From Suilimivivens aceti (GTDB lineage: Bacteria > Bacillota > Clostridia > Lachnospirales > Lachnospiraceae), in assembly GCF_025567405.1 (NCBI RefSeq), contig NZ_JAOQKJ010000001.1, forward strand, positions 62,001 through 126,000: 64,000 bases of DNA, read 5' to 3'. A model generated the notes under the pieces. It made no database searches. It was not told the origin of the DNA and was given only the letters and a program-made list of their open reading frames with translations. This document shows, one piece after another, positions 16,976 through 24,275 of the stretch. The first letter of the stretch is position 1. Every line of letters starts with the position of its first letter. Position numbers and translations under genes: made by a program.

Positions 16976-17641
16976 TTAATCGGTGATACGCTTATCCAGC
17001 TTCTTGGATACTGCGGTTCCGATCATCTGCAGTACCTGAACGATGACGATCAGTATAATAACTGCTGCGTACATCACATCCAGCTTGTTTCTGTAATAAC
17101 CATACTGGATGGCGATATTGCCAAGTCCGCCACCGCCTACTACACCGGCCATAGCGGAATAACCAAGGATCGTTCCAAGAGCAATAGTTGCCCCCACGAT
17201 CAGGGAGGTTCTGGCCTCTGCCAGAAGCACCTTGAAAATAATAGTAAATAATCCGGCTCCCATGCTTTCTGCAGCCTCGATCACACCCTTGTCTACCTCA
17301 AGAAGGGAAGATTCTACAAGTCTTGCCACAAAGGGCGCTGCCGCAATGGCAAGGGGAACGATCGTTGCCGCCGGTCCGTAGCTCTTTCCTACGATCAGCT
17401 TGGTAAGAGGCATGATCGTGATCAATAAGATCAGGAATGGTACGGAACGAAGTATATTTACAATAAAATCAAGAACCTTGTAGGCACCCTTATTGGGACG
17501 CAGTCCACCGGGTGCAAGTACTACCAGGATCACACCAAGCGGAAGACCGATGGCATAGGCGATCAGGGTAGAGATCCCTGTCATATAAATACTGATCCAT
17601 GTATTTTCAGCAAGCATGCTGATCATTGAACTATCCAACAT
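16976..17641 (-). CDS. metI: Methionine ABC transporter permease MetI
   Basis: 221-residue permease with five membrane segments of the MetI type. The EAA-like cytoplasmic loop EVDKGVIEAAESMGAGLFTI, which docks on MetN, is at about residue 130, and AGVVGGGGLGNIAIQYGYYR near the C-terminus is a strong family signature. Its ATG at 17641 lies inside the end of metN, an 11-base overlap, so translation is coupled. Confidence 0.95.
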   Translation of the reverse strand: MLDSSMISMLAENTWISIYMTGISTLIAYAIGLPLGVILVVLAPGGLRPNKGAYKVLDFIVNILRSVPFLILLITIMPLTKLIVGKSYGPAATIVPLAIAAAPFVARLVESSLLEVDKGVIEAAESMGAGLFTIIFKVLLAEARTSLIVGATIALGTILGYSAMAGVVGGGGLGNIAIQYGYYRNKLDVMYAAVIILIVIVQVLQMIGTAVSKKLDKRITD

Positions 17642-18644
17642 AATTTTTCAGCTCCTCCACTTCCAGATTTCTGTCTCTCAGGTACTGGATCATCTTCTCA
17701 GCAGCTACGGCCTCGTCCGGAAGCTGAAGGATCATCTGACCATGCGCCACACCTCCGATATCCTTAGTGTCAGCAAGCAGAATATTGACAGGTGCCTTAC
17801 ATGCCAGCACCATATTGGCAATCACCGGTTCAAAGGACGAATTGCTCTTAAATACGATACGGATGCATCTCTTTCCGGTCATCTCCTCATATTTTCCATT
17901 TTCATCCTGGAATACCAGCTTTCTGGCTGCACTGCTCTTCGGTCTTGAGAAGACCTCCTCTACTGTACCGGTCTCTGCCAGATTTCCGGAATCTACGATG
18001 GCAACATGTGTACAGATCTCCTGTACAACTGCCATCTCATGGGTAATGATCACAATGGTAATTCCATATTTTTCATTGATTTCCTTTAACAGGGCAAGGA
18101 TCGCCTTGGTTGTTGTCGGATCCAGCGCACTGGTTGCCTCATCGCAGAGCAGGATCTTCGGATTGTTGGCAAGTGCTCTTGCAATCGCCACTCTCTGCTT
18201 CTGTCCACCTGAAAGCTGTGCCGGATAAGCCTTCGCTTTCTCAGAAAGTCCAACGATCTCAAGCAGCTCCTTTGCTCTCTTAACCGCATCCTTTCTGGAA
18301 GTTCCCTTGATCTCCATGGGGAAGCAGATATTATCTATGACATTTCTCTGCATCAGCAGATTGAAATGCTGGAAGATCATCGCAATCTCGGTACGGGTCT
18401 TTCTAAGCTCCCCTTCCTTTAGCTGTGACAGATCCTTTCCTTCTATAAATACAGTTCCTGTTGTCGGGCGCTCCAGGAAATTCAGACACCTTACAAGTGT
18501 GGACTTACCGGCACCGCTCATACCGATGATACCGTAGATCTCTCCCTTATGTATGTCCAGATTGATTCCCTTCAGGGCTTCGACCTTATTATCTTTTCCA
18601 ACGAAGGTTTTCGTAACATCCCTTACCTGAATGATTGCTTCCAT
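17631..18644 (-). CDS. metN: Methionine ABC transporter ATP-binding protein MetN
   Basis: 337 residues. Walker A IIGMSGAGKSTLVRCLN near residue 40, Q-loop IAMIFQHFNLL, signature LSGGQKQRVAIARALANNPK, Walker B ILLCDEATSALDP. The C-terminal 80 residues form the NIL/ACT-like domain that binds methionine and gives trans-inhibition of uptake. The start at 18644 is chosen because the promoter places the transcript start near 18688, too close for the upstream ATG at 18686. Ribosome site AGAAGGAAAAGG. No SAM riboswitch was seen: the leader is only about 44 bases. Confidence 0.94.
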   Translation of the reverse strand: MEAIIQVRDVTKTFVGKDNKVEALKGINLDIHKGEIYGIIGMSGAGKSTLVRCLNFLERPTTGTVFIEGKDLSQLKEGELRKTRTEIAMIFQHFNLLMQRNVIDNICFPMEIKGTSRKDAVKRAKELLEIVGLSEKAKAYPAQLSGGQKQRVAIARALANNPKILLCDEATSALDPTTTKAILALLKEINEKYGITIVIITHEMAVVQEICTHVAIVDSGNLAETGTVEEVFSRPKSSAARKLVFQDENGKYEEMTGKRCIRIVFKSNSSFEPVIANMVLACKAPVNILLADTKDIGGVAHGQMILQLPDEAVAAEKMIQYLRDRNLEVEELKNYVG

Positions 18645-18694
18645 CTGACCTTTTCCTTCTATATTATTGACTTTCTTAAGTCTCATAGTTCTGT

Positions 18695-18723
18695 ATCATA
18701 TCACAAACTGCCAAACCTTGCAA
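18695..18723 (-). promoter_or_regulatory. Sigma-A promoter of metNIQ
   Basis: Minus-strand TTGCAA (18723-18718) and TATGAT (18700-18695) with a 17-base spacer. The short leader (about 44 bases) leaves no room for an S-box or T-box. Confidence 0.7.
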
Positions 18724-18813
18724 GAAAAGCTAATCCATAGTTATTCTGTATGAATTGTATAGTATCATCTGTTTCTTCATCTGTCAACACTATTTTCAAA
18801 AAATTTTAAACCC

Positions 18814-18842
18814 TATACAAAATTCCTCTGTTTTGTTATACT
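18814..18842 (+). promoter_or_regulatory. Promoter of arcC
   Basis: TATACA (18814-18819), 17-base spacer, TATACT (18837-18842) with an upstream TG, giving an extended -10. The leader of about 70 bases has an imperfect hairpin (ATGTTTCCGGG / CCCGGATCAT) before the ribosome site. Confidence 0.6.
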
Positions 18843-18918
18843 GAAAGCATGATGTTTCCGGGCATTCACTCCCCGGATCATACACTTTCTGATAGAAATA
18901 GGGAGGTATTTCCTGATT

Positions 18919-19851
18919 ATGAGCAAAAAAGCAGTCGTTTCCCTCGGGCATGATGCCCTTGGCTATACAACCATGGCACAGTTAGATGCCGTAAAGGTCA
19001 CAGCCAAAGCACTGGCTGACCTGATCGAGGCTGATTACCAGCTTACGATCACCCACAGCAACGGACCTCAGGTCAGCATGATCCACAAGGCCATGACTGA
19101 GCTGCGCCGTGTCTACATTGATTACACGCCTGCTCCCATGTGCGTCTGCAGCGCCATGAGTCAGGGCTATGTTGGCTATGATATCCAGAATTCCCTGAAG
19201 GCTGAGCTGCTTTCGCGGGGAATCAGCAAGACCGTCTCCACGATCCTGACACAGGTTACCGTGGATCCGTATGACGAAGCCTTTTATGAGCCTACCAAGC
19301 TGATCGGACGTTATATGTCTGCCGAAGATGCTGAGATGGAAGTAAAGAAGGGCAACTTTGTCAAGGAAGAGGAGGGACAGGGCTTCCGACGTATCATCGC
19401 AGCTCCAAGGCCCATTGATATCGTAGAGATCGAAGCGATCCGTACCCTTGCTGATGCAGGTCAGATCGTGATCGCCTGTGGCGGCGGCGGTATTCCCGTG
19501 ATCGAACAGAAGCATGCCTTAAAGGGCGCTTCCGCTGTCATTGAAAAGGATGCCATTGCCGGCAAGCTGGCAGGTGACCTCAGAAGTGATGAGCTGATCA
19601 TTTTAACCTCTGTTCCCAATGTATACCGCAATTACCAGAAGGAAAACCAGGAGGCACTTGCTTCCCTGACTGCAGCCAAGGCTAAAGAGCTGATCGCAGA
19701 AGGCCAGTTTGAAGAAGGCACCATGCTTCCCAAGATCGAGGCTGCTATTTCTTACCTTGCAGCCAATCCTGCCGGCAGCGTCCTGATCACCTCTCTTTCT
19801 GAGGTTGCAGATGCTGTGAAGGGTAAGGCCGGTACACGCATCACTGCTTAA
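18919..19851 (+). CDS. arcC: Carbamate kinase
   Basis: 310 residues, amino-acid-kinase fold. Makes ATP from carbamoyl phosphate and ADP, or the reverse. KKAVVSLGHDALGY at the N-terminus corresponds to the phosphate-binding start (usual form ALGGNAL, so the loop is slightly divergent). ITHSNGPQVSMIHKA, RRIIAAPRPIDIVEIEAIRT and VIACGGGGIPVIEQK are strong carbamate-kinase signatures, and VIEKDAIAGKLAGDLRSDEL binds the nucleotide. It stands alone, with no arginine deiminase or ornithine carbamoyltransferase near, so it may serve another carbamoyl-phosphate-yielding route (inference). GGGAGG is 12 bases from the ATG, slightly far. Confidence 0.92.
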   Translation: MSKKAVVSLGHDALGYTTMAQLDAVKVTAKALADLIEADYQLTITHSNGPQVSMIHKAMTELRRVYIDYTPAPMCVCSAMSQGYVGYDIQNSLKAELLSRGISKTVSTILTQVTVDPYDEAFYEPTKLIGRYMSAEDAEMEVKKGNFVKEEEGQGFRRIIAAPRPIDIVEIEAIRTLADAGQIVIACGGGGIPVIEQKHALKGASAVIEKDAIAGKLAGDLRSDELIILTSVPNVYRNYQKENQEALASLTAAKAKELIAEGQFEEGTMLPKIEAAISYLAANPAGSVLITSLSEVADAVKGKAGTRITA

Positions 19852-19901
19852 ATACCACTGACCCTGCACCTGTATCCGTATATCGACAGATACATGCTCT
19901 T

Positions 19902-19936
19902 AAAAAGGGACCGTCTTTTAACAGACAGTCCCTTTT
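19902..19936. terminator. Bidirectional terminator between arcC and the ABC-2 permease
   Basis: AAAAGGGAC-C-GTCT and AGAC-A-GTCCCTTTT form a long stem with A and T runs on opposite sides, so it can end both converging transcripts. Confidence 0.85.
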
Positions 19937-19948
19937 CCTATCCTCCCC

Positions 19949-20761
19949 TTACTCCAGGTTCAGTTTCTTTGTTACCAGATATTCTGTCACAAAATACAGC
20001 AGAACGGTTACCACCAGGCTGACAGTTCCTATTCCAAAATATGTTCCTGTCAGCAGCGGCAGTGGGTTATCTCCTTCAAATCCGATCATGATCGGAAAAA
20101 ATACGGCCTGCGAAACAATCTGAAAAACCGTCATGATCCCAAAATAAGCACCGATAGATCCAAGAATCCTGTGTTTTCCTACAAGCTGTCCGATAGCAAT
20201 GGAAGCTGCCAGCACCATGGGTCCGTTAAAAATCCCAACGATCATGATATAAACCATACTGATGATAAAGGCTGTCAGTGAACTGCCACCCATCAGCTGC
20301 ATCTGCCGGATCAGCTCATGGATCTCTTCCCATATCACTGTCATAACCGCAATGCCTTCCCTTTCTGCAAACAGCATTCCCATGCCGCCAAAAATCAGCA
20401 CCGCCAGAGCCACAACCAGCATCGTCAGAAGGCTCCATGCAGCCATGGGAATCAGCTTCGACCAGAGCAGCTCACGCCCACTAACCGGCAGGGTATGTGT
20501 CAGATAGCCCTCATCCGTATACATGGTCTTATAAAAATGGACTGCCAGATAAATGGTAATCCCGAGACTGACTGCGATCAGTGCAAAATAAAACAGCAGC
20601 CACAGCATAATTGTCATAAATCTGCTGACATCCGCAGCCCCCTCCCTGATCCCAAGGAACGAAAAACCAGAGATCACAGAAAGCACCAGCAATACAACAG
20701 ATAAAACACACGGGATCACAGATATCTCTTTCCACTCATGCTTCAATAACTTGCCTAACAT
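19949..20761 (-). CDS. ABC-2 type transporter permease
   Basis: 270 residues with about six membrane helices, starting MLGKLLKHEWKEI, a typical opening of ABC-2 permeases in clostridial GntR-ABC operons. An internal pattern SGRELLWSKLIPMAAWSLLT is the cytoplasmic loop seen in this family. It overlaps the ATPase gene by seven bases and is the last gene of the GntR-ATPase-permease operon. Such exporters often respond to cell-envelope antibiotics, but the substrate is unknown. Confidence 0.85.
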   Translation of the reverse strand: MLGKLLKHEWKEISVIPCVLSVVLLVLSVISGFSFLGIREGAADVSRFMTIMLWLLFYFALIAVSLGITIYLAVHFYKTMYTDEGYLTHTLPVSGRELLWSKLIPMAAWSLLTMLVVALAVLIFGGMGMLFAEREGIAVMTVIWEEIHELIRQMQLMGGSSLTAFIISMVYIMIVGIFNGPMVLAASIAIGQLVGKHRILGSIGAYFGIMTVFQIVSQAVFFPIMIGFEGDNPLPLLTGTYFGIGTVSLVVTVLLYFVTEYLVTKKLNLE

Positions 20762-21456
20762 GCAAACACCTCCCTGAAATAAGCATCCACGCTCTTGCCC
20801 TTCTCTTCCCGGATCTCCTCCACACTTGTCTGAAGCAGAAGCCTCCCTTCCTTCATAAAGACCACCTCATCCAGAATGTTCTCGATATCAGTGATCAGGT
20901 GCGTGGAGATCAGCACTGTGGCATTCTCATTGTAATTTGTAATAATAGTACGAAGGATATAGTCTCTGGCTGCCGGATCCACACCTGCGATCGGCTCATC
21001 GAGAATATACAGACTGGCATCCCTGCTCATTACCAGAATAAGCTGTACCTTTTCTCTTGTTCCCTTGCTCAGCGCCCTGATCCTGGCATTCTCTTCGATC
21101 CGGAGTGCTGCCAGCATTTCCTTCGCCCGGTCAGTCCTGAAATCATCATAAAAATCCTGAAAATAAGAAAGCAGCTCCCGGATAGTCGCTCCATTCTTCA
21201 GATACGTTCTCTCCGGCAGATAGGACACCTTTGCCTTGGTAGACGGTCCTGGCTTTTCTCCATCGATCAGGATCTCTCCGCCATCCGGCACAAGCAGCCC
21301 GTTTAACAGCTTGATCAGTGTCGTCTTGCCGCTGCCGTTTGGTCCAAGCAGCCCTACGATCCTTCCTCTTGGCAGTGTCAGTGTCAGGTCATGCAGTGCA
21401 TCCTTCCTTTTATCATATGATTTTTTCAGATTATGGATCTCTACCAGTTCACTCAT
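20755..21456 (-). CDS. ABC transporter ATP-binding protein (YtrB-like)
   Basis: 233 residues. Walker A GLLGPNGSGKTTLIKLLNGL near residue 38, signature LSKGTREKVQLILVMSRD (LSKGT instead of LSGGQ, common in this subgroup), Walker B LYILDEPIAGVDPAARDYIL and the switch His in VLISTHLITDIENILDE. Pairs with the downstream ABC-2 permease. Its ATG overlaps the GntR stop in an ATGA junction. Confidence 0.9.
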   Translation of the reverse strand: MSELVEIHNLKKSYDKRKDALHDLTLTLPRGRIVGLLGPNGSGKTTLIKLLNGLLVPDGGEILIDGEKPGPSTKAKVSYLPERTYLKNGATIRELLSYFQDFYDDFRTDRAKEMLAALRIEENARIRALSKGTREKVQLILVMSRDASLYILDEPIAGVDPAARDYILRTIITNYNENATVLISTHLITDIENILDEVVFMKEGRLLLQTSVEEIREEKGKSVDAYFREVFAC

Positions 21457-21830
21457 GCTTCCTCTCCTCCCGTCTCCTGCTCGATCAGTGCCAGTATATC
21501 TGCTTTCTGAAAGCCAAGCTCCTTCATCTGTTTCACAAATTCAGCCGCCTGCTCTGCTGCAAGCTGCTTTCTGATCTGTTTTATCATTTCCATATCCTCC
21601 GTCACCACTCTTCCGCTGGTTCTCATCGTCACGACAAGTCCGCTTCTTTCCAGCTCAGACAATGCTTTCTGCATCGTGTTGGGATTGACTCCCGCCTGTG
21701 CTGCAAGCTCCCGTACACTCGGGATCTTCGTCCCCGGTGCATATTCACCGGATACGATCTGCCGCTGGATCCTTTCCAGTATCTGTGCGTAGATCGGCCT
21801 GTCGGAATCCAAATTCCATGCCATATCCAT
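21453..21830 (-). CDS. GntR family transcriptional regulator, YtrA subfamily
   Basis: 125 residues. N-terminal winged helix (DRPIYAQILERIQRQIVSGE, then GTKIPSVRELAAQAGVNPNT, MQKALSELERSGLV) with only a short C-terminal dimerisation tail, the hallmark of YtrA-type GntR proteins that control adjacent ABC exporters. ATG at 21830 or 21824 are both possible. AAAGGAAGG lies upstream. The promoter region carries an inverted TGTATTA/TAATACA repeat that is its likely autoregulatory site. Confidence 0.9.
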   Translation of the reverse strand: MDMAWNLDSDRPIYAQILERIQRQIVSGEYAPGTKIPSVRELAAQAGVNPNTMQKALSELERSGLVVTMRTSGRVVTEDMEMIKQIRKQLAAEQAAEFVKQMKELGFQKADILALIEQETGGEEA

Positions 21831-21890
21831 CTTCCTTTCCTTTTCCCTGTTTCTCTCTCCATTCTGCTTTTTATTGATTTCATGTTCGTT

Positions 21891-21936
21891 TGTATTATCT
21901 GATTAATACAGTAATACATATTACCATTTTTGTCAA
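21891..21936 (-). promoter_or_regulatory. Promoter and operator of the YtrA-type operon
   Basis: Minus-strand TTGACA (21936-21931) and TACTGT (21913-21908) with a 17-base spacer. Overlapping the -10 is TGTATTA-N6-TAATACA (21891-21910) plus a third half site TAATACA at 21912-21918. The dyad fits a GntR dimer site that would block polymerase. Confidence 0.65.
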
Positions 21937-21946
21937 CCTGAAAAAT

Positions 21947-21982
21947 AAAAATATAAAAGGCCGGCAATTCCATTTGCCAGCC
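21947..21982 (-). terminator. Terminator after the subtilase/LspA-like pair
   Basis: Minus-strand GGCTGGCAA / TTGCCGGCC (one G.U) with a six-base loop followed by TTTTATATTTTT, nine bases after the lspA-like stop. Confidence 0.85.
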
Positions 21983-21990
21983 TGCTTTTC

Positions 21991-22443
21991 TTACTCCTGC
22001 AGATACCCTGCTGTCGTTAGCAGAGCTCCGGTCATGATGCAGAAATCACCGATATTAAACACGATCCGGCGGATTCCCTTCACCGGTACATTAAAGCTTA
22101 CATAATCTACCACATATTTTCTCTTCAATCGGTCATAGGTATTGGTGTAAGCACCGCCAAGCAGAAGGGTCAGCCCCCACTTCAGAAGCCCTTTTCCTGC
22201 AGTTCCGAGTGTCAGAAGAAATACTACTGTCAGAACTGCAGTCAGCACTACCGATACCAGCATCACAAGCTTCTGCTTCTTTTCACCGGCATTCAGAAAG
22301 GCTCCCCTGTTGTGGTGCTTCCTGACCAGCAACGCACCGCCGCAGATCCTTTCATTCGTCTGCTCTGTTTTTGTCTTTTCAATATGTCCCTTGATCCCTG
22401 TTTCCAGTCCAAAAATTCCAAGAATAACTGCCAGATATTTCAT
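21991..22443 (-). CDS. Signal peptidase II-like membrane protein (LspA family)
   Basis: About 150 residues with four hydrophobic segments. It keeps the LspA pattern: HNRGAFLN (family NxGAF), GGAYTNTYDRLKRKYVVDYV (family GGxxxNxxDR...VVD with a catalytic Asp) and FNIGDFCIMTGALL (family FNxAD with the second catalytic Asp). The sequence around the motifs is divergent (Gly for Ala in FNxAD), so it may be a specialised homologue rather than the housekeeping enzyme. ATG at 22443 has AGGAGG six bases upstream, favoured over the in-frame start at 22458. It follows the subtilase gene by 18 bases and is co-transcribed with it. Confidence 0.75.
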   Translation of the reverse strand: MKYLAVILGIFGLETGIKGHIEKTKTEQTNERICGGALLVRKHHNRGAFLNAGEKKQKLVMLVSVVLTAVLTVVFLLTLGTAGKGLLKWGLTLLLGGAYTNTYDRLKRKYVVDYVSFNVPVKGIRRIVFNIGDFCIMTGALLTTAGYLQE

Positions 22444-22461
22444 GCTGCTCCTCCTCATCGT

Positions 22462-24198
22462 TTATATCCCTGCGATCACATCAAAGGTTTTTGCGATATT
22501 CACCTGTCCATAGCCCCATTCCCTCGATGGGAACTGAATACCGGGTGGTCGCACTGCACCCCGGACGAGATAATTTTTCACTTCTCTGCTCTCTAACCAC
22601 CGTTCTCTGCCATCTACCACTGCCCACTGCAGGAACTGGGCACAGATCCCGGCAAGCAGTGCCGCTCCGAAAGCAGATCCCGTCCTGCTTCCCAGCACTG
22701 TTGAAATCTCCACCCCTGGTGTGCACAGCTCTGGCTTTACATTGCCTCTTCTGCTAAAGCCTCTTCCGGATTCCCCATAAAAGCTGTTATTGCTGTCCTG
22801 ATAATATGTGGTCGTGATCACCTCTCTTGTATTTCCAGGCTCCGTCAATGTAACGTAAGGAGATGGTCTTAAGAAATAGGTATCCCCGCCCAGGAACTGC
22901 GTAATGGGAAGCCATATATGGAAATTTCCATTCTCATCATATTCTGCTCCGGTTGTTGTCACCTGGATCGTCCAGATTCCCGGTGTCGGATCCTGAAAAC
23001 GGAACAGTATCAGTTCACCCCCGGAGCCCGGCTCTACCAGACTATGGTTGACCCTGATCACGGTTTTTTCATAAATAAAGGTAAACTCCCTTGTTTCCTG
23101 CACCTTAAAATCCACCGGATCTGTTATCTCACCACCCGGTGCCCGGATCGATATGGCGTGTGTCGCCGGCATGGTTCCCCAGAGCTCTGCCACAAATCCT
23201 TTTTCCCCGGCATCTACCCGTATTTCCACATTTTCGGTAGACTGCTTCATGCCTGCCGTAGCATACCCGATAAAATGATGGGCGCTGTTTCCCTCATCAC
23301 CGCCGCACACCACCACAGACCGGCTCCTTCTGGTTGCCACACTGTTCAGATACTCTGCAAGCAGTGACTGTCCCTCATGATTTCCCATATTGGTACCGAT
23401 CCCCATGCAGATCACAAGCGGCCTTCTCATGGAAACAGCATAGCCTTCCAGATATTTCACAGCAGCGATAACATCATTTTCTTCATAGGCTGTCACACCA
23501 TCCGGAACAAAAAAGGATTCTGTCAGATAACGCTTTGCCTGCTTCAGCTTCACAACCACAATATCTGCATCCGGTGCTGCCCCCTGAAACCGTAAGCCTC
23601 CGGAAAGCATACTGCCTGCTGCCACACTGGCGATCTCTGTCCCATGACCGTTTTCATCATAGCTTGGCACGATCTGCCGCGGCTTTTCGCTTTGCAGTGC
23701 AGCCTGGATCAGCTCCCTTGTATACTCTGTTCCATAAAGAAACCCAGCCGGTGGCTGTCCACTCTGGATCTCCTGATCCCAGATACCAAGGATCCTGGTG
23801 GATCCATCAGGATTTCGGAACACTTCCTCATCATACCGTATCCCTGTATCAAGAAATCCTAGCACCACGCCCCTTCCCGTCAGGTTTAATGGTGCACCCT
23901 GCACCTGCAGGATCCCGCACTTCATCAAAGGCTCCGGATCAAAAGATACAGCAGCTCCTCTCTCCAGTCCCATAAGCCCAAAGAGCTTGGGGACATCCCT
24001 GTAGATCAGCCCACGAAGCCTCTGCGGACTCATTTCATCCTTCTTTATATAGACCAGGCTCAGATCATTTTCAATATTTAAAAACAGACCGTCTTCAAAA
24101 TAACCGGTAAAACCTTCTTCTCTCGGGCTATCTGTAAGAAAATCATAATAGTCCTCTGACATGATTTTTTCTCTGTCTGTCATGTAAGTCCATTCCAA
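22462..24198 (-). CDS. S8 family serine peptidase (subtilase, Csp-like)
   Basis: 578 residues, no signal peptide. The catalytic triad is present: Asp117 in VVLGFLDTGIRYD, His185 in DENGHGTEIASVAAG, Ser508 in SRTGSAFGAALLAG (TGS rather than the classic GTS). A roughly 170-residue insertion between about 310 and 480, with repeated beta-strand patterns (FTFIYEKTVIRVNHS, GIWTIQVTTTGA), looks like the jelly-roll domain of clostridial Csp proteases. CspB processes the germination hydrolase SleC, but members also exist in non-spore contexts. The start is uncertain (24198 or 24183, both ATG with weak ribosome sites). Co-transcribed with the LspA-like gene. Confidence 0.87.
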   Translation of the reverse strand: MEWTYMTDREKIMSEDYYDFLTDSPREEGFTGYFEDGLFLNIENDLSLVYIKKDEMSPQRLRGLIYRDVPKLFGLMGLERGAAVSFDPEPLMKCGILQVQGAPLNLTGRGVVLGFLDTGIRYDEEVFRNPDGSTRILGIWDQEIQSGQPPAGFLYGTEYTRELIQAALQSEKPRQIVPSYDENGHGTEIASVAAGSMLSGGLRFQGAAPDADIVVVKLKQAKRYLTESFFVPDGVTAYEENDVIAAVKYLEGYAVSMRRPLVICMGIGTNMGNHEGQSLLAEYLNSVATRRSRSVVVCGGDEGNSAHHFIGYATAGMKQSTENVEIRVDAGEKGFVAELWGTMPATHAISIRAPGGEITDPVDFKVQETREFTFIYEKTVIRVNHSLVEPGSGGELILFRFQDPTPGIWTIQVTTTGAEYDENGNFHIWLPITQFLGGDTYFLRPSPYVTLTEPGNTREVITTTYYQDSNNSFYGESGRGFSRRGNVKPELCTPGVEISTVLGSRTGSAFGAALLAGICAQFLQWAVVDGRERWLESREVKNYLVRGAVRPPGIQFPSREWGYGQVNIAKTFDVIAGI

Positions 24199-24246
24199 AG
24201 AGACATGCCGTTTCCTGTCTGCTGCCTCTTCTTTGTTTTACTTCCT

Positions 24247-24269
24247 ATTATATGAAAACAGTCTGTTTT
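24247..24269 (-). promoter_or_regulatory. Candidate regulated promoter of the subtilase gene
   Basis: A perfect minus-strand TATAAT (24252-24247) has no good -35 (AGAGCA at 17 bases). Between them lies a perfect 15-bp dyad AAAACAG-T-CTGTTTT (24255-24269). A regulator bound in the spacer could activate or repress. Confidence 0.45.
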
Positions 24270-24275
24270 TGCTCT

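Noticed and set aside
18644..18690. SAM riboswitch or T-box before metNIQ.
   Set aside because: The predicted leader is only about 44 bases, and no S-box core pattern is seen in the region between metN and arcC.
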